Positions 61,740 through 64,000 of a stretch of 64,000 nucleotides of DNA are shown here, one piece after another. The notes beneath the pieces are model-generated. The model saw only the letters and a list, made by a program, of their open reading frames with translations, did no database searches and had not been told where the DNA came from. A program made the translations under genes and the position numbers. Every line of letters starts with the position of its first letter. The first letter of the stretch is position 1. The DNA comes from Incurvaria masculella (Eukaryota; Arthropoda; Insecta; Lepidoptera; Incurvariidae), in assembly GCA_946894095.1 (NCBI GenBank), contig OX335660.1:6825001-6889000 (forward strand), in the 5' to 3' direction.

Positions 61740-62030
61740 ATTATAAAACAAAGTCGCTTTCTTTGTCCCTATTATTCTGTCCCTACTATAACTACTTAAC
61801 GGATTTTGATGCGTTTTTTTTTTAATAGATACAGTGATTGAAGAGGAAGGTTTTTATGTATAATAGCATCCATTAAATAGTGGAGATATTCTGTTATTTT
61901 TGTGGTTTCTAATGTGATGTCGTAAATAATAATTTTTTTCCGCTTACATTGCAAACGCAGGCTGAACTTGACCAGCCCGCAATCAGTAAAAACGACATTG
62001 ACCCGAGCGGAGTTGGGTACCTCAGCTAGT
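61740..62030 (+). mobile_element. Possible non-autonomous Helitron-like element
   Basis: ATAAAACAAAGTCGCTTTCT, ACGGATTTTGATGCG and the GACCCGAGCGGAGTTGGG...CAGCTAGTAA ending are typical of a repeat type seen widely in moths, with a CTAGT end like Helitron 3' termini. Recognition is from memory; ends are not verified by a second copy here. Confidence 0.35.
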
Positions 62031-62063
62031 AAAAAATAAAAATAATCATAATCATTTCCATTT

Positions 62064-62105
62064 TTGCGTTCCATACCCAAAGGGTGCCAAAAGGACTCTA
62101 TTCAG
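62064..62105 (-). repeat. Family A tail fragment
   Basis: GCGTTCCATACCCAAAGGGTG and AGGACTCTATT only. Confidence 0.5.
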
Positions 62106-62261
62106 TTCTATATATTCTATTCTATATAATTATGTTCAGTCCTGCCTATGTTCCTAGTCGGACCAAATACACCAATCATTACCCTGGACTGTACTCTACA
62201 GTCATGATTAAAATATTAAAGATAAATATGGATAAAACTGAAAGTAAAAACTAAATAAATA

Positions 62262-62427
62262 CCGGCCAAGCGCGAGTCGGACTCGCACACGAAGGGTTCC
62301 ATACCATCGTACAAGATTTAATAAAAAAAACACGTGATTTTTACGGGCCCCTCTTATTTTCATAATTTTTTAATTTTCCCTAATTGTTGTTATAGCTGCA
62401 CAATAAATACACAATATGTGAAAATAC
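62262..62427 (+). repeat. Family A, head half
   Basis: CCGGCCAAGCGCGAGTCGG to ACACAATATGTGAAAAT; breaks off at the edge of the candidate exon. Confidence 0.75.
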
Positions 62428-62431
62428 TTGC

Positions 62432-62649
62432 TGATTAATTGGCGAGTGGTCGAGATTTTATGGCTAAAAACTTTCTCGATAAGAGGGTCGTAGCTGATGT
62501 CGACTATTTTGAGCTCGAGCATGGTATGGTGCGGCGTGTCCTTCCGCAATATCGGCAGAGTGGCGTGTTGCACCATCACCTTGATGTCGGTCAGTAGGAG
62601 TTCCAGCATGCTTCCGTTTTCGTTGGTGGCCTCATTGCACTGCTTGAGA
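62432..62649 (-). CDS. Candidate internal exon, product unrecognised
   Basis: Minus strand: acceptor context CTTATCTTGCCTTTGCCAG, then an open frame LKQCNEATNENGSMLELLLT ... DIKVMVQHATLPILRKDTPH ... HTMLELKIVDISYDPL. The first ~55 codons have strong GC-rich third-position use (CTG, GTG, ATC, GAC), unlike the surroundings. Entry phase is 2. The downstream end is unclear: a family A head half abuts, and only a weak A/GCAAGT donor is seen (62433 region). It is the best host-exon candidate in the window; the protein is not recognised. Confidence 0.5.
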
Positions 62650-62654
62650 CTGGC

Positions 62655-63500
62655 AAAGGCAAGATAAGTCCCGAATAAATAGGAAAAAAAGCAATTGCAG
62701 CAACTTCCATAAAGCAATGTATTCAAATATGAAAATAATATATTGGATTCATTTTAATCGAATAATATGTTACTGTTAAACCACTATTGAGCCGAAATCG
62801 ATATTAATTTAACTTTTGGCTGCTGGTGTGCTGGATTAACTTTTTTTCTTTACATGACAAGAAAAGATAAATTAATTGAAACAATGCACTCTGTGTCAAA
62901 TTAATCTGACACGGAAGGATGCATATGGTAACCAAAAGACAAATTTATTAAAATTCCATAGGTCAAAATCATCTTGGACGAAGTTACCGGAACCAACTAT
63001 TTGCCGCTGTCTACACATGCTGGCATTTTTTTGGGAATTCCGTTGATGGTAGTAACTTTCAGTATCTTAGTAGTCATCCTTGCTTTTGGTGCATACTGTA
63101 ATGAAAGTTAAAAATGCATTATTTCACTATATTTTAACAAGAAATTCCAATTTTAAAAATGCATTAAATAATACCATACCGCTTTACATTTTCTTAATGT
63201 TAATGGTGGCGTGAATCGATGTTCATATTCATTGTTTCCTTTGGTGCAACTGTAATCAAAGTTACAACAGCAAATATTAGCGACTTCATTTACATAAAAT
63301 ACAAAAGGAGTAAACATATTATAAATACCAACTATTCATTTGCATCTTTAGCGGGATGTGTGTGGAATGTCGAAAATCGCTCAGTGGCGTAATTATGTGT
63401 CAATATGAAAAATACATTTTGTAATTTTACACGTTGCGTCGTGTTGTTGCATTGTCGTTTTATCTGTTTGCTGCTATATGCTTTCTGCAGGTTCGTCTCA
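62655..63500. other. AT-rich interval without feature
   Basis: Possible intron or intergenic sequence upstream (minus sense) of the exon candidate; no repeat family recognised. Confidence 0.45.
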
Positions 63501-63501
63501 A

Positions 63502-63861
63502 CCGACGCGTTGGGTCGGTCCAGGTGCCCAGTGGGACGCGGTGAGTCGGTCGTACAGTCTGGGGGACGAGTGCTGCAGGCTTGCCCTTCCGTCTTGACAC
63601 AGCTTAGTGAGTCGATCGAGTGCCCAGTGGGACGCGGTGAGTCGGTCATACATAGGGTGACGGAAGATGTCCAACATTCTAGTGGCGTTTCTATGCTCAC
63701 ATAGAACGGTGGATAAGTAGCAGAGGAGACCTTGATCTACGGTTGTGTTGTCCCTGGTCGGTCATTCCATCTTGACGTGTGCCAGTGCCCAGTGCGACGC
63801 GGTGGGTCGGTCGATGGTACTGGGTGATGTAGTGACGGGAGTTCCCAGTGCGAAGCGCCGT
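63502..63861 (+). repeat. Irregular tandem repeat, GTGCCCAGTGGGACGCGGTG
   Basis: Units around 63502-63520 (partial), 63524-63556, 63621-63650, 63785-63813 and a decayed one at 63841-63861 share TGCCCAGTG(G/C)GACGCGGTG and GTCGGTC. Spacing is unequal (about 90 and 165 bp). Type unknown; may be part of a larger element that continues beyond the window. Confidence 0.6.
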
Positions 63862-64000
63862 TCTAATCCGGTGTTGTACGGCGATGTAGAGGTAGATGTC
63901 CTAGTTGGTGTTCATAACGCCTACCTAGGATGACTGAAGATGCTGCTGCTACGGGTTGCGTGCCTGTTATGCTGGAGTGATGGTGCGAATCTGCGGTGCC

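Overview
The window looks like a TE-saturated stretch of a moth or butterfly (lepidopteran) nuclear genome. The grounds are many CCTAA/TTAGG-type insect telomere-like motifs, a dense interspersed repeat ending in GGTTCCGTACCCAAAGGGT with (GGAC)n arrays, TTAA-flanked MITEs, an AT-rich background, no operon structure and no long host open frames. Lepidopteran origin is inference from repeat style; the species is not identified. Family letters (A, B, C ...) below are my own labels.

The only long coding unit is a Ty3/gypsy (Mag-type) LTR retrotransposon at 46.2-50.6 kb. Its 110-bp LTRs are identical, its pol frame is intact from zinc knuckles to integrase, and one frame break lies in gag. It sits inside a TTAA-flanked MITE whose uninterrupted paralogue is at 12.8-13.1 kb. 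A second LTR element (20.3-23.3 kb, 228-bp LTRs differing at 2 sites) has a decayed, insertion-riddled interior and lies inside another repeat. A 2.16-kb hAT-like element (42.6-44.8 kb, perfect 8-bp target duplication) contains family A, which contains a retroposon-like block, which contains a TTAA MITE.

Other layers are about 26 copies of family A, nine copies or fragments of a ~545-bp TTAA MITE (B), tRNA-headed SINE copies (D) with one 5S-rRNA-headed variant, foldback elements (E, F, G, K, M, O, S and two unnamed at 55.6-56.1 kb), and three non-LTR reverse-transcriptase fragments (5.6-5.8, 7.0-7.3, 54.7-54.9 kb).

Host content is thin. Several short minus-strand segments (8.3, 33.8, 38.5, 40.3, 41.3 and 62.5 kb) have coding-like codon use bounded by plausible splice sites and may be exons of one or more minus-strand genes; I recognise none of the products. 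CpG-rich islands (1.8, 6.6, 8.3, 15.1, 17.6, 28.8, 39.9, 52.7, 56.9 kb) resemble arthropod promoter/5'-exon sequence. The best is at 57.04 kb, with an initiator and a downstream promoter element at the exact +28 to +33 spacing. A cluster of four CACGTG E-boxes in ~190 bp follows the Mag insertion.

The main story is the nesting, which gives a relative chronology of insertions: Mag and the 3-kb LTR element are youngest, the TTAA MITEs intermediate, families F, J and the hAT-like element older.
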